The notes: a model not told the origin generated them from the sequence alone. A stretch of DNA of 32,485 nt from Myxococcales bacterium (GCA_021847645.1 JAJZQG010000087.1:1-32485); one strand, 5' to 3'; positions 5,712-14,003 are shown, counted from the first letter of the stretch. Numbers and translations: made by a program.

Positions 5712-8651
5712 GTGCTCCTCGGTTGTTCGTCCGAGGTCGCGTCAGTGGAAGAAACGGAGCCCACAAACGCGACGCGCCAGGCTCTGACCGGGAACGTCTG
5801 CGGATCCGTTCCCGCGTTTGGTTCCGTCATTATCGACACGTGGTTCCCGTCAAAAAGTGGCGGAAAGGCGACCTGCACGCTGACGCGAATACATCCCAAC
5901 GTCTACTTGACTGCGTACCATTGCGTTGCTGCGGCCATGGAGATGGGATTCGACGACACCGGGTTTCATGACTGCGTGGCGATAGACCAGCCGTATCCAA
6001 CGGGCGAGACTTTCTCGCCGAGCATGGGCGCGAGCGTGAGGGACTTGGCCCTGTGCTTCGGTGCGGACCCGGTCGACGCCGCCGTGGCTGCGCTTCCGGC
6101 TGCGCCAGGACCGATCGACACTTCCAACGTCACACTCGTCGGATACGGCTTGTACTACTCGGGCGGCATGTGTCAGAACGCTGGCGTCTGCCACTACGCC
6201 GAGGAAACAGCCACTGCCGGACCGGACAACGTGCTGGTCACGCAGAAGCCGACCGGCGCGGGTGATTCCGGTGGACCGATGTTTCTGGGGCACGTCGTGA
6301 GCGATGGGCTGACGCAACCAGCCATCATCGGTGTGCTCAGCTCGAGTTTCGGCGGCTGCGGGAACGCGGGGGCGCTGATGGAACTGAGCGGTGCCTCCGT
6401 GTATACCAGCCTCCTGTGGGAAGGCAGTGCGAGCCGTCCCGCGCCTCTCGCGTGGATCGCAGCAGAGATCAAGCGCCACGACAAGGATGGTGACGGCGTC
6501 TTGGACTTCATCGACAACTGTCCTGCCATCAGCAATCCCGACCAGGCAGACAGCGACGGAGACGGAGTGGGCGATGCCTGCGACGACTGCCCATGCGACC
6601 CGAACGAGGCGAACCCGTGGACGGACGGCGACAAGGACGGCATCTGCGGCTGGTGCGACGGCACGATCAAGACTGCCGGATCCCCGAATGCGTTCTGTGC
6701 AGCCAAGTGCGGCGGCGTGAAGAAGCAGGTCGACTCCTGCCCCACCGTGCCCAGCTCGATCTTCCCGTCCAACTGCAACGTGGCGGCTGAGCAAGCTCTC
6801 GGTGCACGCGAGATGGGCGACCAGTGCGATCCCGTTCCGTGCCCCGAGTTCAGGGTCAAGCAGGAGGACAATCCGACAGTTGTCGAGACTATCCCGCTTG
6901 GGGGCGGCGCCGTCGTCGGGACGATGACGGTCTACCAGACCGAGCTGTCCCCGCTGTCGGTGCAGCCCATCGGGTCTCACGGTTCGACTGACCTGACGGA
7001 CGCCTCGAAGCGAGGCGTCGAGGTCGCGCTCAACCCAGATTGGACCGAGTACCGATACTGCGTGCAGGTGCTCCCAGCAGTTGATTGTCGGCAGCCGACG
7101 AACATCAGCGACTCGCTCATCCGAATCAAGCCGAACCGATTCGGTGAGTCCTATCTCGACGCTTGGCACCGAGTCTGGCTGAAGGAAGACGACTTTCCTG
7201 GCGAGCCCTTCCCCGACGGTCTCGGCCTTCCGGGTACCGACAATCCCATTGACTCCTTCCCGTACTACTCGAGCAATCCTCCCATCTCCCGCACCTGGAA
7301 GTGGGACCGGGACTTTGCGTACTGGCACAATCGCTGGAGCCAGTACCCGACCGCGCCCACCGCGCCGCCCACCGACCCGAGTGACCCGGGAGGTCGCTTT
7401 CTCGCCCACGCCCAGACCACGGTCGGCATGACGCCGGCCGACCAGAACCCCTACGGCACGGGCGTGCACGGGCTGGCGAGTGACTACTCGACGCCGGTCC
7501 CCAACTCTCTGGCCAATCACGTGACCTACCTGTGGCCGGTCAAGCGCACCAGGGTGGTGCACTACAAGCTGGTTCCCTCCTGGGATCTCACGTTCGTGCT
7601 GCACGAGTGCAAGACCTGCTCCCGACCGATCCCCACCGAGCTGCCGGACACTTGCGACAACTGCGGCGCCATCGTCAATGGCCCGGACATGACGGTGAAT
7701 GAGGCGCAGCAGGTCGTGCTCGTTCACACCGCCACGGGCGTGATGCCCGGAGTGCTGCTACATGATGGATCGATGATGCCGATCGAGGACAGCATCGGTA
7801 CGCACCTGGCGCAGAGCCTGGCCTCGGGGCTCACGTGGGTCAGCGCCGCCGAGCCCGATCCGCTCAGCGGCCAGGCTGAGTCGATGCCCTCGGCGATCGG
7901 GCTGTCATCAGACGGCACACAGCTCGCCGAAAAGGTCTTCCTCTCCGGCCATCGGGCGTACGGTGCCGGCGACATCCGTCGCATGGGCGGCGAAACGCCG
8001 ATGGGAGCGGCGACCACCCAGCAGTCTGCGACGACTGGCCCTGCGCCCCGGGAGGACTATCAGGCGGTCTACAGCCGTTCGACGGGTCGGCTGTTCCTGG
8101 TGGGTGGACAGGATCCCACCACCAACGAATTGCTGCACGACATCTGGTGGACGGGCGTGGATGGATCTGCGTGGCAGCAGGTTCCGCTTTCCGCCTGGAG
8201 GCCGGAGCGCGTGCTTGCCGCGACGTACTCGCCGGTTGACCGGCGGTTGTGGGTCATCGAGGACACCGGCACCGGCTCGCATCGCCGTGAACGAATCGTG
8301 CGTGTGCGCCCGGGGACTGGCGAGGCCGACGTTTTCGGCACCTGGCCGCGTGGTGGCTTGTTCGACCAGCACTGGCTGGTGGTGGACCGCGACGGCAGCA
8401 TCCTTGTCGTGGCGTCCAGCCAGCAGCCGAACAAGCATGTTGTTGTCCGCATTGCGATTGGCGACAACGACGACCTCGACGTGGAAGGCGTGTGGGTCGC
8501 CAAAGGCTCTCTTGCGGCGGCGCCCTCGGTCGACTCCGACGGCTACTCGTTCCCGATCTCCACAGGACCCACGACGCTGCCTCGGGTTGTGCGCCTGTCA
8601 ACGCTGGAGAGGAAGCACGGCCCATGGAGCGACGTCGGACAGTGCTTCTGA
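5712..8651 (+). CDS. Secreted trypsin-like protease lipoprotein with TSP3 repeats (start shifted off by heptamer repeat)
   Basis: Counting from the GTG at 5712 this is 979 residues. Residues about 28-235 form a trypsin-like serine protease with TAYHC (His70), DLALCF (Asp111) and GDSGGP (Ser186). Residues about 255-320 are thrombospondin type 3 calcium repeats (DKDGDGVLDFIDNCP, DSDGDGVGDACDDC). A long Cys-containing middle region follows, then a C-terminal beta-propeller-like part (GRLFLVGGQDP...DIWWTG, WVIEDTG, LVVDRDGS). The same frame upstream of 5712 encodes a complete lipoprotein signal: RRVDGRQ, a hydrophobic stretch and the lipobox LLGC. The 5712 GTG therefore cuts the signal off. No ATG, GTG or TTG in frame precedes it after the TGA at 5595, which is why I infer the out-of-frame GTG5594 as the real start. 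The 3' end overlaps the next gene by 28 nt. Confidence 0.8.
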   Translation: MLLGCSSEVASVEETEPTNATRQALTGNVCGSVPAFGSVIIDTWFPSKSGGKATCTLTRIHPNVYLTAYHCVAAAMEMGFDDTGFHDCVAIDQPYPTGETFSPSMGASVRDLALCFGADPVDAAVAALPAAPGPIDTSNVTLVGYGLYYSGGMCQNAGVCHYAEETATAGPDNVLVTQKPTGAGDSGGPMFLGHVVSDGLTQPAIIGVLSSSFGGCGNAGALMELSGASVYTSLLWEGSASRPAPLAWIAAEIKRHDKDGDGVLDFIDNCPAISNPDQADSDGDGVGDACDDCPCDPNEANPWTDGDKDGICGWCDGTIKTAGSPNAFCAAKCGGVKKQVDSCPTVPSSIFPSNCNVAAEQALGAREMGDQCDPVPCPEFRVKQEDNPTVVETIPLGGGAVVGTMTVYQTELSPLSVQPIGSHGSTDLTDASKRGVEVALNPDWTEYRYCVQVLPAVDCRQPTNISDSLIRIKPNRFGESYLDAWHRVWLKEDDFPGEPFPDGLGLPGTDNPIDSFPYYSSNPPISRTWKWDRDFAYWHNRWSQYPTAPTAPPTDPSDPGGRFLAHAQTTVGMTPADQNPYGTGVHGLASDYSTPVPNSLANHVTYLWPVKRTRVVHYKLVPSWDLTFVLHECKTCSRPIPTELPDTCDNCGAIVNGPDMTVNEAQQVVLVHTATGVMPGVLLHDGSMMPIEDSIGTHLAQSLASGLTWVSAAEPDPLSGQAESMPSAIGLSSDGTQLAEKVFLSGHRAYGAGDIRRMGGETPMGAATTQQSATTGPAPREDYQAVYSRSTGRLFLVGGQDPTTNELLHDIWWTGVDGSAWQQVPLSAWRPERVLAATYSPVDRRLWVIEDTGTGSHRRERIVRVRPGTGEADVFGTWPRGGLFDQHWLVVDRDGSILVVASSQQPNKHVVVRIAIGDNDDLDVEGVWVAKGSLAAAPSVDSDGYSFPISTGPTTLPRVVRLSTLERKHGPWSDVGQCF

Positions 8652-10108
8652 TCCCCAGGTCGGGAGCACGACTCCTGCCGGTCGTGCTGCTCGCGGGCGC
8701 GTTGCCGGCGATCGCGCTGCAGGCATGCAGCGGCTGCTCCTCGGCTGCGGGCAACGCCACCGGCCCATCGCCCGACGCATCGGCCGGCGAAGCCGATGCG
8801 CCATTCGAAGCGGGCATCGACGCGGACGCAGCGACGGAGCACGACGCTCCGACCGACGAGGCGGTGGGAATCCCGCCCGACGCCTATCCGGATTCGGTCC
8901 CGGTGGGGTGGGAAGCGTGGACCGGGTGGTCGCCGCAGTGCCCGCTGTATGTTCCGGGGCCCAACGCGGCGATGCCGCCACCGATCGAATGGGAGCCGTG
9001 CCCGCCGCCCGTGCTCCAGGACCTTTCGTGCCAGCGAATGAAGGACACGTGGTCGACCAAGGGAAACGGGATCACGTACCACCCGCATTTGGCCTTGGAC
9101 GCCGACACCGGCTCTCCCGTGCTGCTGTTCACGCGGTGGTACGTCAACGATGATCCGGGTCAGACGTATCGGATGGTAGCGGACGCGGACGGACCGGTGC
9201 ATGCGGCGGTCTTCCAAACGAATTCCAACGCAGATAGCTGCGGCTACATGGAAGAATCGCTTGACTCGCACCGCTATGTCATCAGCACCGACACGGACAC
9301 CGGTCCAGGACCTTCCCGGGAGTTTGGCGTACTCGCAGGCAACTTGAGCGACCGCTATCCTACGATCGTCTTTCGCCCGCCGGACATTTCCAACGCCAGC
9401 AACTGGTACCATTCCGACCAATGGCTGGTACGGTTCGTCCTGGGGAGCCACACGGCGTGGTCTTGGGACCTGACGACCTCGCACACCGTCTACTACGCCG
9501 GAGATGATCCCGACAACCTGCCGCCGCATGAGGCCACCGTGGTCGGCGGCGACGTGTTCTCCGCCGTGAACACGCTCTCGCTCTGCGGGGTCATGTCGTG
9601 GAACTTGCAGAACGGCCTTCGGCCGCTGCTTCGCTGGTACGGGGATCCGACACGCGGCGCGAGCAACTTCGGCACCGACGGCAAGGACATGGTCTGGACC
9701 TACAGCGAGGGCACCAATGCGTGCACCAATGACCCGCCGAAGCCCGAGGTGTGGACAGCGCCGTACACGACCGACCCGGCGCAGGTGCAGGCGACAGGCC
9801 GGAGGCTGCGCTCAGACGTACGAGGCATGAGCACCGCCCCGTACGTGGTGGGATTCGGCTACGCGATGCGGACGACAACGTTTGGCACTCCCACCACGCA
9901 TGGCCTGTTCGTGGTCCGCGTGTCAGACGGGACGGCATGGGCGATTCCCGGCTCGCCTAACACGGATGAGTTTTCCTTCTCTGGAGTGCTGGGCTTTACC
10001 CAGCAGGAACTGTTCGCGGTCGCCAATACCCAATTGGGTGGTTTGAACGGGGTCACCATCGTTCGCATCCGCCTGGACTCGCTGGGGCCGGGCACGCCGC
10101 CGGATTGA
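8624..10108 (+). CDS. Secreted lipoprotein, paralog A (494 aa)
   Basis: This is a lipoprotein of unknown function. The start ATG lies inside the end of the preceding gene (28-nt overlap) with GGAGAGGAAG upstream, suggesting translational coupling. The N-terminus MERRRTVLL..., a hydrophobic stretch and the lipobox LQAC (Cys34) make a lipoprotein signal. A linker rich in D, A and E follows (about 48-80), then a Cys- and Trp-rich body (EAWTGWSPQCPLYVPGP, AWSWDLTTSHTVYYAG, CGVMSWNLQNGL) that looks beta-rich, possibly a propeller. Paralog B at 11129 is almost identical in the N-terminal third and in about 305-430, but clearly different in about 155-300 and in parts of the last 80 residues. I recognise no named domain. 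Confidence 0.85.
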   Translation: MERRRTVLLIPRSGARLLPVVLLAGALPAIALQACSGCSSAAGNATGPSPDASAGEADAPFEAGIDADAATEHDAPTDEAVGIPPDAYPDSVPVGWEAWTGWSPQCPLYVPGPNAAMPPPIEWEPCPPPVLQDLSCQRMKDTWSTKGNGITYHPHLALDADTGSPVLLFTRWYVNDDPGQTYRMVADADGPVHAAVFQTNSNADSCGYMEESLDSHRYVISTDTDTGPGPSREFGVLAGNLSDRYPTIVFRPPDISNASNWYHSDQWLVRFVLGSHTAWSWDLTTSHTVYYAGDDPDNLPPHEATVVGGDVFSAVNTLSLCGVMSWNLQNGLRPLLRWYGDPTRGASNFGTDGKDMVWTYSEGTNACTNDPPKPEVWTAPYTTDPAQVQATGRRLRSDVRGMSTAPYVVGFGYAMRTTTFGTPTTHGLFVVRVSDGTAWAIPGSPNTDEFSFSGVLGFTQQELFAVANTQLGGLNGVTIVRIRLDSLGPGTPPD

Positions 10109-10163
10109 CGGCGCTGACACACAACGCCGACGAACAGCCCACGCGCTGGGGCAGAAGGGCTGT

Positions 10164-10208
10164 CTCCAACTCCACCCGGGTGAAGCCCGGACTGCACCCG
10201 GGTGGAGT
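10164..10208. repeat. 45-bp palindromic insertion (REP-like or terminator hairpin)
   Basis: Perfect 14-bp arms ACTCCACCCGGGTG (10169-10182) and CACCCGGGTGGAGT (10195-10208) flank a 12-nt loop. The equivalent spacer of unit 2 (12680-12681) lacks exactly this 45-bp segment. One arm recurs at 13990-14003 after the nuclease gene. It follows the stop of paralog A, so it could also work as a hairpin terminator, although no T-tract follows. Confidence 0.75.
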
Positions 10209-10217
10209 CGGACGCGC

Positions 10218-11156
10218 GTGTTCGTGCACACCGCCACGGGCGTGATGCCCGGAGTGCTGCTACATGATGGATCGATGATGCCGATCGAGGACAGCATCGG
10301 TGTGCACCTGGCGCAGAGCCTGGCCTCGGGGCTCACGTGGGTGAGCGCCGCCGAGCCCGACCCGCTGAGCGGCCAGGGTGATTCGATGCCCTCGGCGGTC
10401 GGGCTGTCCTCGGACGGCACACAGCTCGCCCAGAAGGTCTTTCTATCTGGTCATCGGGCGTACGGAGCCGGCGACATCAAGCGTATCGGTGACGGCGAAG
10501 CACCGGTGGGAATGGCGGCCACGCAGCAGGCTGCGGCGGTCGGGCCTGCTCCGCGTGATGACTTTCAGGCGGTGTACAGTCGCTCGACAGGCCGGCTGTT
10601 CCTGGTGGGTGGGCAGGACCCCACGACCCACGAGCTGCTGCACGACATCTGGTGGACGGGCGTGGATGGATCTGCGTGGCAGCAGGTTCCGCTTTCCGCC
10701 TGGAAGCCGGAGCGCGTGCTTGCCGCGACTTGGTCGCCCGTGGACCGGCGGTTGTGGGTCATCGAGGACACCGGCACAGGCTCGCATCGCCGTGAACGCA
10801 TCGTGCGGGTGCGCCCCGGGACGGGCGAAGCTGACGTTTTCGGCACCTGGCCTCGTGGTGGCTTGTTCGACCAGCACTGGCTGGTGGTGGACCGCGACGG
10901 CAGCATGCTTGTCGTGGCGTCCAGCCAGCAGCCGAACAAGCATGTCGTGGCCCGCATCGCGATTGGCGACCGCGACGACCTTGACGTGGAAGGCGTGTGG
11001 GTTGCCAAAGGCACTCTCGCGACGGCGCCCTCGGTCGACCCCGACGGCTACTCGTTCCCGATCTCCACAGGACCCACGACGCTGCCTCGGGTTGTGCGCC
11101 TGTCAACGCTGGAGAGGAAGCACGGCCCATGGAGCGACGTCGGACAGTGCTTCTGA
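10218..11156 (+). CDS. 5'-truncated copy of the protease C-terminal region (312 aa)
   Basis: This open frame reproduces the last 312 residues of the protease lipoprotein (from TATGVMPGVLLHDGS to GPWSDVGQCF) with scattered substitutions. It lacks the signal peptide, protease and TSP3 parts. The GTG at 10218 has no convincing Shine-Dalgarno, and a protein from it would stay in the cytoplasm, so it may be a remnant created by the duplication. However, the frame has no stop or frameshift over 312 codons and still ends in the same 28-nt overlap with paralog B, so it may serve to couple translation or as a donor for recombination with the full-length gene. Confidence 0.55.
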   Translation: MFVHTATGVMPGVLLHDGSMMPIEDSIGVHLAQSLASGLTWVSAAEPDPLSGQGDSMPSAVGLSSDGTQLAQKVFLSGHRAYGAGDIKRIGDGEAPVGMAATQQAAAVGPAPRDDFQAVYSRSTGRLFLVGGQDPTTHELLHDIWWTGVDGSAWQQVPLSAWKPERVLAATWSPVDRRLWVIEDTGTGSHRRERIVRVRPGTGEADVFGTWPRGGLFDQHWLVVDRDGSMLVVASSQQPNKHVVARIAIGDRDDLDVEGVWVAKGTLATAPSVDPDGYSFPISTGPTTLPRVVRLSTLERKHGPWSDVGQCF

Positions 11157-12625
11157 GCCCCAGGTCGGCAGCACGGCTCCTGCCGGTCGTGCTGCTTGCG
11201 GGCGCGTTGCCGGCGATCGCGCTGCAAGCGTGCAGCGGCTGCTCCTCGGCAGCGAGCAACCCTATCGGCCCATTGCCGGACGCATCGGCCGGCGAAGCCG
11301 ATGCCCCGTTCGAAGGGGGCATCGAAGCGGGCATCGACGCGGACGCCGCGACGGAGCACGACGCTCCGACCGACGAGGCGGTGGTGATCCCGCCCGACGC
11401 CTATCCGGATTCGGTGCCGGTGGGATGGGAAGCGTGGACCGGGTGGTCGCCGCAGTGCCCGCTGTATGTTCCGGGGCCGAACGCGGCGATGCCGCCACCG
11501 ATCGAGTGGGAGCCGTGCCCGCCACCCGTGCCGCAGGACATCTCGTGCCAGCGAATGAAGGACACGTGGTCGACCAAGGGATACGGGATTGCCGCTCACC
11601 CGCAGTTGGCGATGAGCGCGCAAGGCGGCGCACCGACGCTGCTATTCACACGGATCTACGTGGATGACAATCCGGACCTGTTTCTGACCTTGGTCGCCAA
11701 TGTCGATGGCGACGTGTCTGTCGCTTTGCTCCAGACCAGCGTGCAACATTCTAGCTGCGAGTTCTGGGACCACGGGCTCGCAAGCGACCGATACGCAATC
11801 GCGGCCCATACCGGACTTGGCCAAGGCATGTTCGAGCCAGGCGTTGTGGGCGGCAGGACCGATTCTCGAACGCCGGACACTGTGCTTCGCCTCAACCCAG
11901 ACGACTCCACGCCTCACTGGTACATTTCGTCGCACTGGCTGGTCGAGTTGGGAACGGGGGTTCACACGGCCTGGTCATGGGACCTGACGACATCGCACAC
12001 CGTCTACTACGCAGGAGATGATCCCGACAACCTGCCGCCCCATGAGGCCACCGTGATCGGAGGAGACGTGTTCTCCGCCGTCAACACGCTCTCGCTCTGC
12101 GGGGTCATGTCGTGGAACCTGCAGAACGGCCTTCGGCCGCTGCTGCGCTGGTACGGGGACCCGACACGGGGGGCTAGCAACTTCGGCACCGACGGCAAGG
12201 ACATGGTCTGGACCTACAGCGAGGGCGCCAATGCGTGCACCAATGACCCGCCGAAGCCCGAGGTGTGGACAGCGCCGTACACGACCGACCCCGCGCAGGT
12301 GCAGGCGACCGCACACAGGCTGCGGTCGGACGTGCGGGGCATGAGCACCGACCGGTATGCGGTCGGGTTCGGGTACGCGGCGCGGGACTCAACGTTCCGC
12401 AGCCCAATGGCGAACTCGATCTTCCTGGTTCGCCTGTCCGACGGATACTCCTGGGTCATACCTGGATCACCGCAGACCGATCCATTGACATTCAGTACCG
12501 TCCTTGGCTTCACGCAGGACGAGATCTTCGTGTTTGCCGGCATGCTCCAGCCAGGTGGTCTTGGGGGCACCACCATCGTTCGCATCCGCCTGGACTCGCT
12601 GGGGCCGGGCACGCCGCCGGATTGA
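11129..12625 (+). CDS. Secreted lipoprotein, paralog B (498 aa)
   Basis: This is the paralog of the lipoprotein at 8624, with the same MERRRTVLL start, LQAC lipobox (Cys34) and 28-nt overlap with the upstream frame. It has a four-residue insertion in the acidic/Ala linker (GGIEAGIDADA). The block after STKGYG (about 160-300) differs strongly from paralog A, keeping only scattered positions such as LLFTR, YV and WYHS/WYIS. It then returns to near identity at HTAWSWDLTTSHTVYYAG through DVRGMST, diverges again, and ends identically (TIVRIRLDSLGPGTPPD). This mosaic suggests selection for variation in two surface segments or gene conversion in the rest. The function is unknown. Confidence 0.85.
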   Translation: MERRRTVLLSPRSAARLLPVVLLAGALPAIALQACSGCSSAASNPIGPLPDASAGEADAPFEGGIEAGIDADAATEHDAPTDEAVVIPPDAYPDSVPVGWEAWTGWSPQCPLYVPGPNAAMPPPIEWEPCPPPVPQDISCQRMKDTWSTKGYGIAAHPQLAMSAQGGAPTLLFTRIYVDDNPDLFLTLVANVDGDVSVALLQTSVQHSSCEFWDHGLASDRYAIAAHTGLGQGMFEPGVVGGRTDSRTPDTVLRLNPDDSTPHWYISSHWLVELGTGVHTAWSWDLTTSHTVYYAGDDPDNLPPHEATVIGGDVFSAVNTLSLCGVMSWNLQNGLRPLLRWYGDPTRGASNFGTDGKDMVWTYSEGANACTNDPPKPEVWTAPYTTDPAQVQATAHRLRSDVRGMSTDRYAVGFGYAARDSTFRSPMANSIFLVRLSDGYSWVIPGSPQTDPLTFSTVLGFTQDEIFVFAGMLQPGGLGGTTIVRIRLDSLGPGTPPD

Positions 12626-12689
12626 CGGTGCTGACATGGGACACCGACGGAGGGCCCGTGCGCTGGGGCAGAACGGCTGTCGGACGCGC

Positions 12690-12873
12690 GTGTTCGTGCA
12701 CACCGCCACGGGCGTGATGCCCGGAGTGCTGCTACATGATGGATCGATGATGCCGATCGAGGACAGCATCGGTGTGCACCTGGCGCAGAGCCTGGCCTCG
12801 GGGCGGCCTGTTCGATCGGCATTGGCTGATGCTGGACCGCGACAGCAGCATCCCGGTGGCGGCGTCCAGCCAG
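12690..12873 (+). pseudogene. Decayed third copy of the protease C-terminal fragment
   Basis: The first part (12690-12802) repeats the beginning of the 10218 frame almost exactly (TATGVMPGVLLHDGS to LASG). At GCCTCGGGG it jumps to sequence matching the GGLFDQHWLVVDRDGS region, which lies about 525 bp further on in unit 2, and the join shifts the frame. Homology ends near 12873 (AGCCAG). The lipoprotein partner is absent. This is a remnant of a third unit. The 190 bp from 12874 to the nuclease start contain a short palindrome (GGTGGCG-gat-CGCCACC, 12895-12911) and nothing else I can support. Confidence 0.85.
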
Positions 12874-13064
12874 GGGCTGGCGGCCGCCGAATCGGGTGGC
12901 GGATCGCCACCTGAGCGATCCGGAGCCCATTTCAAGCCCCTTTCGCTTCGTCGCGACGTTCCGGGGGCGCGTACGGGTGGCGGGCCGACACAAGCCTCAC
13001 CCGCGATCTGCGCCGAATTCGTGGCTTGGAGTCTGGCATGCTTTGCGCTCTTGGCGTTGGCGCC

Positions 13065-13976
13065 ATGCCCAAGCTCCTCGACCCGACCCTGGACGTCGTC
13101 TTCAAGCTCCTGTTCACCCAGCCCGGCCGAGAGGATCTGCTCACCGCGCTGCTGACCGCGGTGCTCCAACCGCCGTCGCCGATCAGCGCCGTGGACGTGC
13201 TCAACCCCGAGCTCGAAAAGGGGACGATCGGCGACCGAGGCGTGCTGTTGGATCTGCGGGTTCGGCTGCGGTCGGGCGAGCAGGTGAACGTGGAGATGCA
13301 GGCCGACCGACGAGCGGGCATGCGCAAGCGGGTGCTGTACCACTGGGCGCGTCTGTACGGCGCGCAGCTGGTCCGGGGCACGAAATACGCGGAGCTCACG
13401 CGATGCGTCAGCGTGTTCTTTCTGGGCTACGGGGAGTTGCCTTGCGAGCGGTTCCATTCCACATTCAGGGTGACCGAGGTGCATGACCATGCGGCGTTGG
13501 AAGATGGGCTGGAGCTGCAGATGGTGGAGCTGCCGAAGGTTCCACGAACGCTCGACGCAGTGGGCTGGCAGGACGGCCAACTCGCGCGGTGGGGACGGTT
13601 CTTCGCGACGAGCGAGCAGAGCGAGCGGGAGGAGCTGGGGATGAGCGATCCGGTGCTGGCGAAAGCCAACGAAACGCTGGAGCGGCTGTCGGCCGACCCG
13701 GAAGCGCAGCGGCTCGCGCAAGAGCGTGAGGAGGCGTTCCTGCTCTACCAGTTCGAGCTGAACACGGCGCGCAAGGAGGGCGAAGCGAAAGGCCGCGTGG
13801 AAGGCCGCGACCAGGGCCAGCGGGCGATGGTGCTGCGGCTCGTCCAGCATCGCTTCGGCGGCGTGCCCGACGACCTGCGCAGCCGAATCGAGGCGGCCTC
13901 GTCCGAAAAGCTGGAGCGGTGGGTGGACGCCATCTTCGAAGCCGAGTCAATCGATGCGCTGATGCGGGAGGGGTGA
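13065..13976 (+). CDS. Rpn-type PD-(D/E)XK nuclease / putative transposase family
   Basis: This 303-residue protein is of the Rpn (recombination-promoting nuclease) / PD-(D/E)XK transposase-like family. The typical opening LLDPTLDVVFKLLF is present, then the nuclease core LLDLRVRL (Asp63) and VNVEMQ (Glu77, Gln79), a middle section with FHSTFRVTE, and the family's charged tail with GEAKGRVEGRDQGQ and a C-terminal helix RFGGVPDDLRSRIEAASSEKLERWVDAIFEAESID. Characterised relatives cut DNA and raise RecA-independent recombination. The ATG at 13065 is chosen because family homology starts there; ATGs or a TTG further upstream (13026, 13038) are possible. No clear Shine-Dalgarno is seen. It sits directly at the decayed end of the tandem duplication. 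Confidence 0.85.
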   Translation: MPKLLDPTLDVVFKLLFTQPGREDLLTALLTAVLQPPSPISAVDVLNPELEKGTIGDRGVLLDLRVRLRSGEQVNVEMQADRRAGMRKRVLYHWARLYGAQLVRGTKYAELTRCVSVFFLGYGELPCERFHSTFRVTEVHDHAALEDGLELQMVELPKVPRTLDAVGWQDGQLARWGRFFATSEQSEREELGMSDPVLAKANETLERLSADPEAQRLAQEREEAFLLYQFELNTARKEGEAKGRVEGRDQGQRAMVLRLVQHRFGGVPDDLRSRIEAASSEKLERWVDAIFEAESIDALMREG

Positions 13977-13989
13977 GCGCAAGTCCGCA

Positions 13990-14003
13990 ACTCCACCCGG
14001 GTG
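13990..14003. repeat. Half-copy of the 45-bp palindrome
   Basis: ACTCCACCCGGGTG, identical to one arm of the palindrome at 10169-10182 and followed by the same GAAG-like bases, occurs 14 bp after the nuclease stop. The second arm is missing. Confidence 0.6.

Larger units (their letters stand above)
7716..10217 (+). repeat. Tandem duplication, unit 1
   Basis: This block holds the last third of the protease lipoprotein, the whole next lipoprotein gene and the spacer after it. It is repeated at 10218-12689 at very high nucleotide identity over most of its length, except for two divergent blocks inside the second gene and a 45-bp insertion in this spacer. There is no transposase or terminal inverted repeat at the borders. 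Confidence 0.85.
10218..12689 (+). repeat. Tandem duplication, unit 2
   Basis: This is the second copy of the 7716-10217 block. It begins at GTGTTCGTGCACACCGCC (matching 7716) and ends in a spacer (GATTGACGG...CGGACGCGC) that matches unit 1 without the 45-bp palindrome. Confidence 0.85.

Noticed and set aside
5308..5766. N-terminal extension of the Cys/Met PLP enzyme to 624 residues
   Set aside because: The extra part translates the heptamer repeat (LEPGAWSLEPGA), while a strong RBS and ATG at 5307 match the family start.
5850..7727. 625-codon minus-strand frame inside the protease gene
   Set aside because: Low-complexity V/R/H-rich translation with no motifs; the plus strand has protease, TSP3 and lipobox signatures.
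7716..12689. Composite transposon or insertion sequence
   Set aside because: The repeats are direct, have no terminal inverted repeats or target-site duplications, and no transposase is present; simple tandem duplication explains them.
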